A DNA stretch of 14,733 bases, from assembly GCA_030672255.1 (NCBI GenBank), contig DAOVGU010000109.1:1-14733 (forward strand), given 5' to 3'. Source of the stretch: a bacterium. Lineage in GTDB: Bacteria; Ratteibacteria; UBA8468. The position numbers and the translations under genes were made by a program. The notes beneath the pieces were generated by a model. The model was not told the origin of the DNA. It saw only the letters and a list, made by a program, of their open reading frames with translations, and ran no database searches. Position 1 is the stretch's first letter, and each line of letters opens with the position of its first letter. Shown piece after piece: positions 5,151 to 12,965 of the stretch.

Positions 5151-7114
5151 CTGATTAAACTGATTACTGTAGCCGCGGAATGCTCCGGGATGATAAGGGC
5201 AAGTCCTCTTTTCTCCTTTTTTATCTTGACCCTTCTTTTTCCTTGATAATGCGTTCCCAGGCTATAAGCTCTTTTAACTTTATTGGCACCTTTGAATTGA
5301 ACATAAGCTTTGAGATTCTTCTCTATTCCCTTTTCATCTAAGATACTTCTTCGTTTACTTACGATGGTAATAATTATATCATTTTTCTCGCCTCTAAATA
5401 TATTTCCATCACATCCTTCAGGAAGTTGAACCGGGTTTGGCTCCAGGAGCCATCTCCTTCCATAGAGTTTCTCTACCAGTGGCAAATAGGACTTCAAGAC
5501 CTTTTTTATCCCTTCCGAAGGATAAGGAAAAACCGAGTAGGAGGCACCGGCCAGCAAACATTGATGAAACATACTCTCTACCTGATAGGCATCTTTATAG
5601 TAGGAGAGAAAGAGCAAAGGCTTAGAGATACATAAATACTTAATTACATCAATCCAGGAGACTCCTTCCGTCATATGTCCATCGATATCCTTCTGTACCT
5701 CAATGTTATAAGGACCATTGGCAAAAATCAGTTTTCCTTGCCGATGAAGTTTTCTCGCTAATTTCTTAACCGGTTTCTCATAGCAGTGCCAGAGGGAATA
5801 AACAGGTCTATTCTTGAACATTGTTATTCCATCATCGTGGGCAAAATCAAGAGCATTATAGCAGAGCTGGTCAAGGAAAACTCCATCCATATCAGGATAC
5901 ATTTTGAGGAATCTATCAATCATCTTTAACATTTCTTTGCCAAATGAGGTAGCGGGGTCAGAGTTCATCAAACAAGAGTTCCAGGGACTATTGAATGAAG
6001 AGCCATTAATATCTTTAGCAATGGAATCCGGAAACTTCTTTGTCACATAAGGAAGATGACCATCTCCAGCAGCCTGAAAATAGATTAAGGATTTAATTCT
6101 ATATTTGTGGAGCAGCCTGATATGCTGTTTAATAATTTCTGCCGAAACTATACCTTTTGAACCTTTAAATTCAGGATAGTTCGCTTCTAAATTTTCTGAA
6201 GAACTTATTATATTCTCCCATTTCTCTTCTTCTGGTGCATACTGGCCATAATAGGGAAAATGAACGTGTAATTCCTCCCATTTGACCTTATAAGGAATAA
6301 TCGATTTTATTTCTTCCTCTTTTATGAAAGGATGGGAGAAAAGATAGCCTCCTTCTATTTCCCTGACCTTTTTATTTGGCGGGTCAAAATACTGGGGGTA
6401 TTTTTTGTAGAGCCAGGCAAGTCCTGGTCTCCAGCAACCCTGGTGGGGATGAATGATAAACTCAACTATCGCTGGTTTATCCCTCCTTAAGCCAAGAAGA
6501 GTTGTTTCAATCTCTACCCCCTGGTTCCGATAGTCCTGAAAGGAAAAGGCAAGTTTTGATGTTTTTAATTCAAAAGGTTTGCTAATGGTTAAGCCGACGT
6601 TTTTCTTTTCTTTATAGAGGGTGATCGCCGGAATGACCGTTCCAAAGCAGACGTCGCCATAGGCTAAATGCAGACCACCGACTCTCTCTATCTTTGTAGG
6701 AAATTGGGACTGTGCGCTCCAGACTCCTAATCCATAGGCTGGCTTAGGATACGGAATAAGTTGCTTGAGCTGGATGGTTCTTTCCCTTTTATTCCTTTTA
6801 AGGGAAACCTCAATCTTCCAGGAAAGGGAATCTCTATTCAGTTTCCAGATCTCCTTTACTATGAAATCTGCGCCCTTAAATTCTTTTATGTTCTCTACAA
6901 TTCCTTCTCCTTTTTTCTTATGCCTTTTTTGCAAAAGAACTAAAGGACTTTCTGTGTCTTTATAGGTCTTTTCTTTCAGTTCGTCAACAACAATCAGGTA
7001 ACTCTCATAACCATTCCATCTGGCTCCTTTTAGATAAAGTTCTTTTAGATTGCCCTTTTCTTGAGAAAGCCTTATTTTCATACTGCTGTTGGATAACAAA
7101 GTTAATTTTGACAT
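5147..7114 (-). CDS. Large glycosidase-like protein (N-terminal beta-sandwich plus TIM barrel)
   Basis: The 655-residue protein has no close family that I can name with certainty. Residues 1-235 are strand-rich and resemble the beta-sandwich leader of alpha-glycosidase-type enzymes. About 270-530 looks like a (beta/alpha)8 barrel: LHVHFPYYGQY (282-292), a strand IKSLIYFQAAGDGHLP (340-355), and DMDGVFLDQLCYN (408-420), the DG-h-h-x-D strand end typical of glycosidase-like barrels with Asp415 as the candidate catalytic residue. HMTEGVSW (480-487) offers an acid partner, Glu483. Residues 540-655 form a C-terminal beta domain. No signal peptide is present, so it probably acts on an imported, intracellular substrate. 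An AAGGA ribosome site precedes the ATG. It may be related to the hypothetical-glycosidase or DUF6259 groups. Confidence 0.65.
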   Translation of the reverse strand: MSKLTLLSNSSMKIRLSQEKGNLKELYLKGARWNGYESYLIVVDELKEKTYKDTESPLVLLQKRHKKKGEGIVENIKEFKGADFIVKEIWKLNRDSLSWKIEVSLKRNKRERTIQLKQLIPYPKPAYGLGVWSAQSQFPTKIERVGGLHLAYGDVCFGTVIPAITLYKEKKNVGLTISKPFELKTSKLAFSFQDYRNQGVEIETTLLGLRRDKPAIVEFIIHPHQGCWRPGLAWLYKKYPQYFDPPNKKVREIEGGYLFSHPFIKEEEIKSIIPYKVKWEELHVHFPYYGQYAPEEEKWENIISSSENLEANYPEFKGSKGIVSAEIIKQHIRLLHKYRIKSLIYFQAAGDGHLPYVTKKFPDSIAKDINGSSFNSPWNSCLMNSDPATSFGKEMLKMIDRFLKMYPDMDGVFLDQLCYNALDFAHDDGITMFKNRPVYSLWHCYEKPVKKLARKLHRQGKLIFANGPYNIEVQKDIDGHMTEGVSWIDVIKYLCISKPLLFLSYYKDAYQVESMFHQCLLAGASYSVFPYPSEGIKKVLKSYLPLVEKLYGRRWLLEPNPVQLPEGCDGNIFRGEKNDIIITIVSKRRSILDEKGIEKNLKAYVQFKGANKVKRAYSLGTHYQGKRRVKIKKEKRGLALIIPEHSAATVISLIR

Positions 7115-7161
7115 CTTTTCTTCCTTTTCATACTTTTCGCATCTTTGTTACGGGCTTCCCC

Positions 7162-7320
7162 TCACTCCTTTACATATACCCTTTGCAATTCCCATACCGG
7201 CATAGCCACTACAACATGTACTCCATTTAGTTTCGGGACAGGGCCGTTTACTTCATTTACAAATACGGGTCCATGACCATTAAGACCAACAATGCCGAGT
7301 TTTATTTCATAACCATTCAT
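7162..7320 (-). pseudogene. 52-codon N-terminal remnant of a Gfo/Idh-type oxidoreductase
   Basis: This short frame encodes an oxidoreductase-like first strand and nucleotide loop, KLGIVGLNGHGPVF (7-20), then a second strand LNGVHVVVAMPV (31-42), and stops. It lacks the rest of the Rossmann domain and the whole catalytic domain. Its ATG overlaps the stop of the upstream oxidoreductase gene by four bases (ATGA, 7317-7320), as expected for an old, coupled operon member. It was therefore probably a full gene whose 3' part was deleted before or when the glycosidase-like gene came to lie 47 bp downstream. A stand-alone functional peptide is possible but less likely. Confidence 0.6.
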
Positions 7321-8345
7321 TTTATTTTTTTCTCCAACTTTTCATTGATATTGCACGGAACGTCTACCGGCAGTTTAATACGTTTCCCAATATAAGCAGA
7401 TTGGAAGGTTGCCATAATTGCATCAAATCCCTTTAATGCATTGTCCAGACAATTCAGATGCACCTTACTTTCATCATCCAGCCACTGAGCCATTGCACGT
7501 GTGAATTCTCTTTGTCCTGGGATGTCATCTTCGTCCCAACAAGTTTTCTCCAGATACGGCTTGAACATACCTTCGGATTGGTAGCCCCAATCCCTGTTCT
7601 GGGTCCACCAGGCACGACCTTTTGCACCCCAGAAATCAAACTCAGCGTGCTGCCAGAACTGTGTTTCACCCAATACACCAACCGCATCCTCAGCATCCTC
7701 GCAGTAAACCGTAACCTGCCTGGGGAAGAGAAAATTAATCATCATATTAGCGGGCGCAGGATGCCCATAGTCATAACCATTCATGCCATAAGCACACGCC
7801 CATACATGAGTAGGATATATGTCATTGAGAAAATAAAGTATAAGATCTATCAAATGCGGGCCCCAGGAAAGGATGTTTCCCTTAGCCACGCAACGAATAA
7901 AATAAATATCTCCTATCTCCCCTTCATCTAAAATCTTTTTAAGGTCCTGGCAGCTCTTAAAATATCTTCTTTGCATGTTCACCGCAATTTTAATACCTGT
8001 GCGTTGCACGATTTCCTCAATCTTCCGAGTCTGTATCTGATTTAATGCTATTGGTTTTTCGACAATAATGCCCTTAACGCCAAATCGTGCTGCAGTCTCG
8101 ATAGGCACTTCCCTGATACTTGGAGGGGTAACAATATGAAGAATATCAGGATGTTCTTTTTTAAGCATTTCTTCGAAATCCGTATAGAGTGCAGGGATTT
8201 TAAATCTTTTGCCATACTCATCGAGCCTTGTCTCGTTTTTGTCGCAAACAGCATCTAACTGCATCCCATCAATCCCTTCGTATGCCGTAATATGAGCTGC
8301 AGCTCTTGGCCCACATCCTAAAATAGCTGATTTATACTTCATCAT
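7317..8345 (-). CDS. Gfo/Idh/MocA-family NAD(P)-dependent oxidoreductase
   Basis: The product has 342 residues, of normal length. The nucleotide loop reads GCGPRA (10-15), the EKP motif lies in IIVEKPIALN (93-102), and the catalytic helix is WGPHLIDLILYF (161-172) with His164 and Asp167. The C-terminal domain is rich in Trp, Tyr and acidic residues between about 230 and 290 (FWQHAEFDFWGAKGRAWW region), suggesting a bulky or polyhydroxylated substrate. The first of two ATG codons is chosen because AAGGAG stands eight bases before it. The gene follows the glycyl radical activase by 15 bp and is followed, with a four-base overlap, by the remnant of another oxidoreductase. Substrate unknown. Confidence 0.92.
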   Translation of the reverse strand: MMKYKSAILGCGPRAAAHITAYEGIDGMQLDAVCDKNETRLDEYGKRFKIPALYTDFEEMLKKEHPDILHIVTPPSIREVPIETAARFGVKGIIVEKPIALNQIQTRKIEEIVQRTGIKIAVNMQRRYFKSCQDLKKILDEGEIGDIYFIRCVAKGNILSWGPHLIDLILYFLNDIYPTHVWACAYGMNGYDYGHPAPANMMINFLFPRQVTVYCEDAEDAVGVLGETQFWQHAEFDFWGAKGRAWWTQNRDWGYQSEGMFKPYLEKTCWDEDDIPGQREFTRAMAQWLDDESKVHLNCLDNALKGFDAIMATFQSAYIGKRIKLPVDVPCNINEKLEKKIK

Positions 8346-8360
8346 GGGTATTTCTCCTTT

Positions 8361-9170
8361 TTATCCATTTAGTTTTTCTCTTATTTCCTTTAGTCTTTCC
8401 GGAGTTGGTGGTTTTAGTCCTTTTAGGGGATATTGGTCTATATTGTGGAGATTGTACTTTGCCTCGGCTAAAGGGTTGTAGGGCAGCAGTTCTATTTGCT
8501 TTACATTTTTGAGCTTTTTAATAAAGGCAGCAGTCTCCCTTATGTTCTCCTGCGAATCATTATAGCCGGGAATTATAGGGATACGGAGAATCAGCTCATT
8601 TCCTGAGATTTTGCTTAAATTTTCCAGAATCAATTCATTGGGAACGCCGGTAAGTTTCCGATGAACGTTGGGGTTCATATGTTTTAAATCAAAGAGCACT
8701 AAGTCGGTATATTCTAAAACACAGGAAAAATCCTTCCATTTTGCATAGCCGGATGTCTCAATAGCGGTATGAATCCTTTTCTTTTTTAATTCCTTTAAGA
8801 TGGAAACAGCGCCTTCTAACTGCATTAAAGGTTCTCCTCCGGAAAGGGTCACTCCCCCACCTGAATCCAGATAAAACTGCCTGTCGGCGGTTGTCTTCTT
8901 TGTTATCTCTTTTATCGTAAACCACTTTCCATGAATTAAAGAGTTCCCATCCGCGGAAAAGTTTACGCACTCATTGGTATTACCATTCCACTTTTTCTTG
9001 AGAGGAATGACCTCCTGTTTCAGGTTAAAACCTTCCGGATTCTGACACCAGATGCATCTTAAAGGACAGCCCTTCATAAAAAGGGTGGTTCTGATTCCCG
9101 GACCATCATGGACGGCAAACTTTTTTATATCAAAGAGCAATACCTTAAGTGAGGGGTCAGGTCTCAACAT
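8361..9170 (-). CDS. Glycyl radical enzyme activase (radical SAM, PflA-like)
   Basis: The 269-residue protein carries the radical-SAM cluster motif C-x3-C-x2-C in GCPLRCIWC (Cys35, Cys39, Cys42), the SAM-binding GGEP (111-114), and D-L-K at 161-163. It should reductively cleave S-adenosylmethionine and install the glycyl radical on the enzyme encoded just upstream (9364-11544). Between residues 45 and 100 there is only one cysteine (Cys68), so the ferredoxin-like insert with two further 4Fe-4S clusters, usual in activases of dehydratase- or decarboxylase-type glycyl radical enzymes, is absent. The first seven codons (MLRPDPS) are encoded by the end of the MITE-like element, no ribosome site precedes this ATG, and the conserved part starts only at about residue 10. 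The native start was probably displaced; a TTG at codon 11 is an alternative. Confidence 0.9.
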   Translation of the reverse strand: MLRPDPSLKVLLFDIKKFAVHDGPGIRTTLFMKGCPLRCIWCQNPEGFNLKQEVIPLKKKWNGNTNECVNFSADGNSLIHGKWFTIKEITKKTTADRQFYLDSGGGVTLSGGEPLMQLEGAVSILKELKKKRIHTAIETSGYAKWKDFSCVLEYTDLVLFDLKHMNPNVHRKLTGVPNELILENLSKISGNELILRIPIIPGYNDSQENIRETAAFIKKLKNVKQIELLPYNPLAEAKYNLHNIDQYPLKGLKPPTPERLKEIREKLNG

Positions 9171-9363
9171 TTGACAATTTATTTTAGATGAAAGTTGTTT
9201 TTTAAGTTATACAGTTGTAAGAAGTAATGGTGAATCAATACAGTCAGATTTATAGACATTTTGTTAAATTGCGCTACTAGGTCCTACACTTACTTTAGTA
9301 GCAATATGCGGATAGATTAACTTCCTAGAAATTACTCACAGCAACTGTTGAGACCTGACCCCT
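9152..9363. mobile_element. 212-bp MITE-like element with 18-bp terminal inverted repeats
   Basis: The ends AGGGGTCAGGTCTCAACA (9152-9169) and its exact reverse complement (9346-9363) bound a 176-bp A+T-rich interior with no open frame. Inside is an imperfect palindrome, ATTGCGCTACTA (9268-9279) with TAGTAGCAAT (9296-9305). There is no transposase, so it is non-autonomous. I recall this GGGGTCAGGTCTCAAC end as recurrent in diverse uncultured bacteria, possibly moved by REP-type or other transposases, but cannot verify that here. It lies between the glycyl radical enzyme (ending at 9364) and its activase, whose start it supplies. Confidence 0.8.
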
Positions 9364-11544
9364 TTATCTGTGCTCCATACGTCCGATGACGTGGTCCTGA
9401 AAGTCACGGGAAAGGGTGACAAAGTAGACGGAAAATCCCCAGATACGAACCAGCAAATTCTGATATTGCTCAGGGTGCTTCTGTGCCTCACGCAGAAGAT
9501 TGCTGTCTATTACATTGGCATGAAACTGCATCGCCCCTAAATGGAAAAGGCTCTTTAAAAAGGAGGAAAGCTTCTCGGCGGAGCTAACCGCAGTTGGATG
9601 GAATTTCAGATCAACAATTGCTCCATTGACTGCCTTTTTTAGATTTAATTTAGTAAAGGAGTGGATCACGGCGGTGGGGCCATTCTTATCTCTACCCAGA
9701 GCCGGGGAAGCATTTTGGGAGAACGGTTCTCCGGCTTTTCTTCCGTCGGGTGAGGCCCCGAGTTTTTTCCCGACAAAGACAAATGTCCCGGCGGTAAATA
9801 TCCCTGGCTTAAAAGAGCCACCCCGATTATTCTTATGTTTACTTACCTCTTCACAGGAATAATCGGCAACCTCTTTAGCTAAACTGTCTGCCTCTTCATT
9901 ACCATTTCCATATTTGGGGATTTTGTTCAGGAGATATTGACGGATGTCCTCTCTATTCTCGTAATTACTTAAAAGGATGGTTTTCAGTTCGGGCAGGGTT
10001 AATCTTTTCTCCTCGAAGACAGTTTTTCTAATGCTTAAGAGGGAATCGGCTGCGGTAGCCAGTCCATTAATTAGAAGGCCGGTGTTGTTGTACTTGCTTC
10101 CTGCCTCCGATAGGTCCCTTCCATTCTCTAAACAGTTCTCCATCATTAAGGAAAGAAAGGGCGCGGGAGAGAAGACGGCGCGGTTGCAATTCTCCACCAC
10201 CTTCTCGATATAATAGGAAACCTCCTTCTTAAAAGTTTGATATAGTTGATCAAATGTTTCAATTTCCTTTACATCACCCAGGTCAAGCCCTAATAATTCT
10301 GCATCTGAGTAATTTTTTCCATTATTCAAGGTCCATTCCAAGCACCTTGGCAAGTTAATCACGCCGCTATTTGTGCGATCATCGGCCTTACCGGAGACGC
10401 TTATCTCCCAACAGCCAGCCGGACAATAATCTTCAGCATCCTCTTCAGAATAACCTGCTGTTTGTAAAGCAGGAATTATTACCTCATCATTGCAGATGGT
10501 AGGAAAGCCCATCTCCATCTTCATCAACTCAGCACATTTTTTAATAAATTCTTCAGGTGTCTTTTTGTGGAACCTGACCATTACCCGGGGCTCACTCATC
10601 TTCAACTGGCAGGTGGCCTCCAGACAAAGATAGGAGAGAGGATTTGTCGCGTCATTGCCATCGGCAGTCTGTCCCCCAAGCGTCAAGGTTTGACCGGTAT
10701 CCCCTTCAAAATTGGGTTTGCCATGGGTCTTGTCTCGGTCGCTGTTTAACTTAATCCAGAGAGCCTCCAAAAGTTCAAAGGCCTCTTCCCCAGAAAGAGC
10801 CTTCTCCTCTATATCCTTTTTATAGAAGGGATAGATATACTGATCAAATCTGCCCAGTGGCACCACAAAATGTCCTTCGGCCCAGATAATAAGATGGGAG
10901 AAAAAAAGGGATTGCAAAGCCTCCCCGAAGGAGGAAGCGGGGAGAGCAGGTACTTTTTGACAGACTTCAGCAATCTTTTTTAGCTCTTCCTTCCGCTCTT
11001 TGTCCTCGCTATCTTCTGCTAAACGAAGAGCCTCTTGGCTATAGCGGAAAGCAAAATTGATTGCGCTGTCAGCGACAATCTCTACCGCCTGATAAAAATC
11101 TCTTTTTTTCTTATCCTTTGCCTTCTCAACCTCCAGACTTGCCCTTTCCTTAATCTTCTTTAGTCCCGAATTTAAAATCCTATCGTATCCAGCCAGAACT
11201 CCATTAAACTCTCCATAACCCCTTTCATCCTGACAGAGATTATAGGCGGTATTAAAGATATCTCCGTACCCAAGCACCTCATCCTGTCGGGGTATTTGAT
11301 TCTTTTCCTCTTCCTTTGTATATTCAGGTAATCCAAAGAGGGTTCTCCCCCCCACGATCAGTTCATCCTCTTGAATAAAGACCGGCATCTCCTCTAACAA
11401 TTTCTTAAGGGCTAAGGCCTTTCTGATAATAAAGGGCTTACCCTTTGTTTCTTCGCTGAGAATGGATAAGTTCCTTTCGGTGCGGAATGCAAAGTGGGTC
11501 TTGTCCAGCATCCTCCCTCTCAGTCTTTTAATTCTATCGGTCAT
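9364..11544 (-). CDS. Glycyl radical enzyme of the pyruvate formate-lyase superfamily (non-PFL type)
   Basis: The 726-residue protein has the complete architecture: an N-terminal PFL-like domain, the active-site loop DYCPAGCWEIS (372-382) with the thiyl cysteine Cys378 and, two residues on, Glu380, the GRE landmarks ATAADSLLSIRKTVFEE (496-512) and SPDGRKAGEPFSQNASP (598-614), and the glycyl radical loop VRIWGFSVYF (699-708) with Gly703. Real pyruvate formate-lyase has two adjacent cysteines; the Cys-x-Glu here is the pattern of diol/choline/hydroxyproline lyases and arylacetate decarboxylases. Its GCWE loop and the WGF in place of the usual GY radical loop do not match a subfamily I know. It is shorter than most (about 760-850). 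The start overlaps the isomerase stop by four bases. Substrate unknown; a radical dehydration or C-X cleavage is the best guess. Confidence 0.93.
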   Translation of the reverse strand: MTDRIKRLRGRMLDKTHFAFRTERNLSILSEETKGKPFIIRKALALKKLLEEMPVFIQEDELIVGGRTLFGLPEYTKEEEKNQIPRQDEVLGYGDIFNTAYNLCQDERGYGEFNGVLAGYDRILNSGLKKIKERASLEVEKAKDKKKRDFYQAVEIVADSAINFAFRYSQEALRLAEDSEDKERKEELKKIAEVCQKVPALPASSFGEALQSLFFSHLIIWAEGHFVVPLGRFDQYIYPFYKKDIEEKALSGEEAFELLEALWIKLNSDRDKTHGKPNFEGDTGQTLTLGGQTADGNDATNPLSYLCLEATCQLKMSEPRVMVRFHKKTPEEFIKKCAELMKMEMGFPTICNDEVIIPALQTAGYSEEDAEDYCPAGCWEISVSGKADDRTNSGVINLPRCLEWTLNNGKNYSDAELLGLDLGDVKEIETFDQLYQTFKKEVSYYIEKVVENCNRAVFSPAPFLSLMMENCLENGRDLSEAGSKYNNTGLLINGLATAADSLLSIRKTVFEEKRLTLPELKTILLSNYENREDIRQYLLNKIPKYGNGNEEADSLAKEVADYSCEEVSKHKNNRGGSFKPGIFTAGTFVFVGKKLGASPDGRKAGEPFSQNASPALGRDKNGPTAVIHSFTKLNLKKAVNGAIVDLKFHPTAVSSAEKLSSFLKSLFHLGAMQFHANVIDSNLLREAQKHPEQYQNLLVRIWGFSVYFVTLSRDFQDHVIGRMEHR

Positions 11545-12377
11545 TTTCTTTGAAATATTTTATCCATTGCGCTTGAGAGGTCTAGGGGAAGCTGCTCGGG
11601 ATGAAATTTATAAGGCATATATTCGGCGGTGGCATAGCTATCGTAGCCAATCTCATTGAAGGCCGCCATTACCTCCTTCCAGTTCACATCGCCATGCAAA
11701 AGCCCGACAAATCCATCCAGAGTTCCAATAGAGGTTTTAAAGTCTTTGAAATGCACCTTTTTGATCCTTTTTCCCAGGATTCTAATCCAGTGCTCAGGAT
11801 ATCCGTAAAGCAATACATTTCCCACATCAAAGTAAGCCTGCACATATTCCTCATTTATTTCATCGATGAAGTTCCTCATCTCTGTTGGACTTAAAAGAAA
11901 CTTATTCCAGACATTCTCCACTCCCAGATAAACCTTATGCTCTCTGGCAAAGGGAGCCAACTCCTTTAAAACCTCCTGAGATTTTTTATAAACCGTATCA
12001 TAGGGATAAACCTCGGTTGGTGCCAGCAAAACCGAACCGACCACTCCCGGAATCACCAATACCGTATCTGCTTGGAAGATAGAAGCGATCTCCACGCTCT
12101 TTTTTACCACATCCTTTCCCTTTTCGGCAACAGTCTTATCCTCACTGGTTAAGGGATATTTCCAGAGTAGTGCGGCAAGGACGCTGGAGATTTCCAGACC
12201 GGTATCTTCAGCAAACTTCTTTATTTCTAAAAGTTCCTTTTCCTCTGAGGCAAGCGTTATCTCTCCTTCTCCTTCCAGATTCAACTCAATCCCTTCAAAT
12301 CCAGCCTCTTTTGCCCTTTTTATAGATTCCTTTACACCGCTATTTCCAAAACCCCATTTATTAATCCCCTTCTTCAT
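11541..12377 (-). CDS. Sugar phosphate isomerase/epimerase (AP-endonuclease-2 TIM-barrel family)
   Basis: The 278-residue barrel shows the metal-binding set of the xylose-isomerase-like / D-tagatose 3-epimerase group: Glu154 in GVENVWN, Asp184 in YFDVGN, His209 in KKVHFKDF and Glu252 in ATAEYMP, with spacing close to that of known ketose 3-epimerases. In loci with Gfo/Idh oxidoreductases this family epimerises or dehydrates keto sugars and keto inositols. The ATG is preceded by a strong AGGAGG site about ten bases upstream. It is the first metabolic gene of the train, begins 20 bp after the MazF-type toxin gene, and ends in a four-base overlap with the glycyl radical enzyme. Confidence 0.88.
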   Translation of the reverse strand: MKKGINKWGFGNSGVKESIKRAKEAGFEGIELNLEGEGEITLASEEKELLEIKKFAEDTGLEISSVLAALLWKYPLTSEDKTVAEKGKDVVKKSVEIASIFQADTVLVIPGVVGSVLLAPTEVYPYDTVYKKSQEVLKELAPFAREHKVYLGVENVWNKFLLSPTEMRNFIDEINEEYVQAYFDVGNVLLYGYPEHWIRILGKRIKKVHFKDFKTSIGTLDGFVGLLHGDVNWKEVMAAFNEIGYDSYATAEYMPYKFHPEQLPLDLSSAMDKIFQRK

Positions 12378-12397
12378 CTTTCCTTTCCCTCCTTTCT

Positions 12398-12733
12398 CTA
12401 ACTGATTATATCTAACAGACCCTCAATTATCTCTTCCAATTCCTCCGGGTCTATCATATCTATCCTTTTGCCCAATCTTTCGGTGGACAATGTTCTTACC
12501 TGGCCAATTTTTGCCCAAGAAGGCTTTGGCAATTTGGTACTCTTTAGTTTCAGGGTCAGAGGAAAACCTGCCTTTGGTTGCTTGCTCGTAATGGCTATGG
12601 CAATAACCGTTCCGCTCTTTTGATTAAAGACATCTTGACTTATTATCAGGATAGGTCTACGTCCAGCCTGTTCTCTTCCCCTCACTGGATTGAGGTCTGC
12701 CCAGTATATCTCACCCCTTAATATTCGTCCCAT
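12398..12733 (-). CDS. MazF/PemK-family mRNA interferase toxin
   Basis: The 111-residue protein has the full family fold: RGEIYWADLNPVRG (6-19), EQAGRRPILIIS (21-32), an AIAITSKQP strand near residue 50, the SWAKIGQVRTLSTERL core (72-87) and an acidic C-terminal helix. MazF toxins cleave single-stranded mRNA at short sites and are blocked by a co-encoded antitoxin. The conserved Arg25 and the threonine of ITS (position 49) are present, so it should be active. It overlaps the antitoxin gene by 16 bases. It sits 20 bp before a metabolic operon on the same strand, so both may share a transcript. Confidence 0.93.
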   Translation of the reverse strand: MGRILRGEIYWADLNPVRGREQAGRRPILIISQDVFNQKSGTVIAIAITSKQPKAGFPLTLKLKSTKLPKPSWAKIGQVRTLSTERLGKRIDMIDPEELEEIIEGLLDIIS

Positions 12734-12960
12734 ACCTCATTCCCGGCAGAAATTCCTTCCTCGGCTATAGCACGCTCTTCCCTCGGATTTAGCTTTGAAG
12801 TTTCCTCGATCAGCCTTCTTCTGCGCCAATTTGCCATCTTTTCTTCTAATGTCTCTTGAATGACCTTGCTCCTGTTTGGATATAAACCTTCCGAAACCCA
12901 GCGATCTATTTTTCTAAGAAGACTTTCCTTCAAGGTTATGGCTATTTTTCTTGTTGACAT
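12718..12960 (-). CDS. Ribbon-helix-helix antitoxin of the MazF-type toxin
   Basis: The 80-residue protein starts with the strand-helix-helix of a CopG/MetJ-type DNA-binding domain (RKIAITLKESLLRKIDRWV, then YPNRSKVIQETLEEKM), followed by a basic RRRR segment and an acidic tail (about 50-80) suited to bind and cap the MazF-type toxin. The frame extends three codons further upstream, but the ATG at 12960 is chosen because a perfect GGAGGTGA ribosome site lies five bases before it. It should autorepress its own promoter, where an AGTAT/ATACT inverted repeat spans the -10. Overlap with the toxin gene keeps the two products balanced. Confidence 0.9.
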   Translation of the reverse strand: MSTRKIAITLKESLLRKIDRWVSEGLYPNRSKVIQETLEEKMANWRRRRLIEETSKLNPREERAIAEEGISAGNEVWDEY

Positions 12961-12965
12961 AAGAA

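Noticed and set aside
7458..7931. A 157-codon plus-strand open frame.
   Set aside because: It lies wholly antisense to a well-supported Gfo/Idh oxidoreductase and shows no family features.
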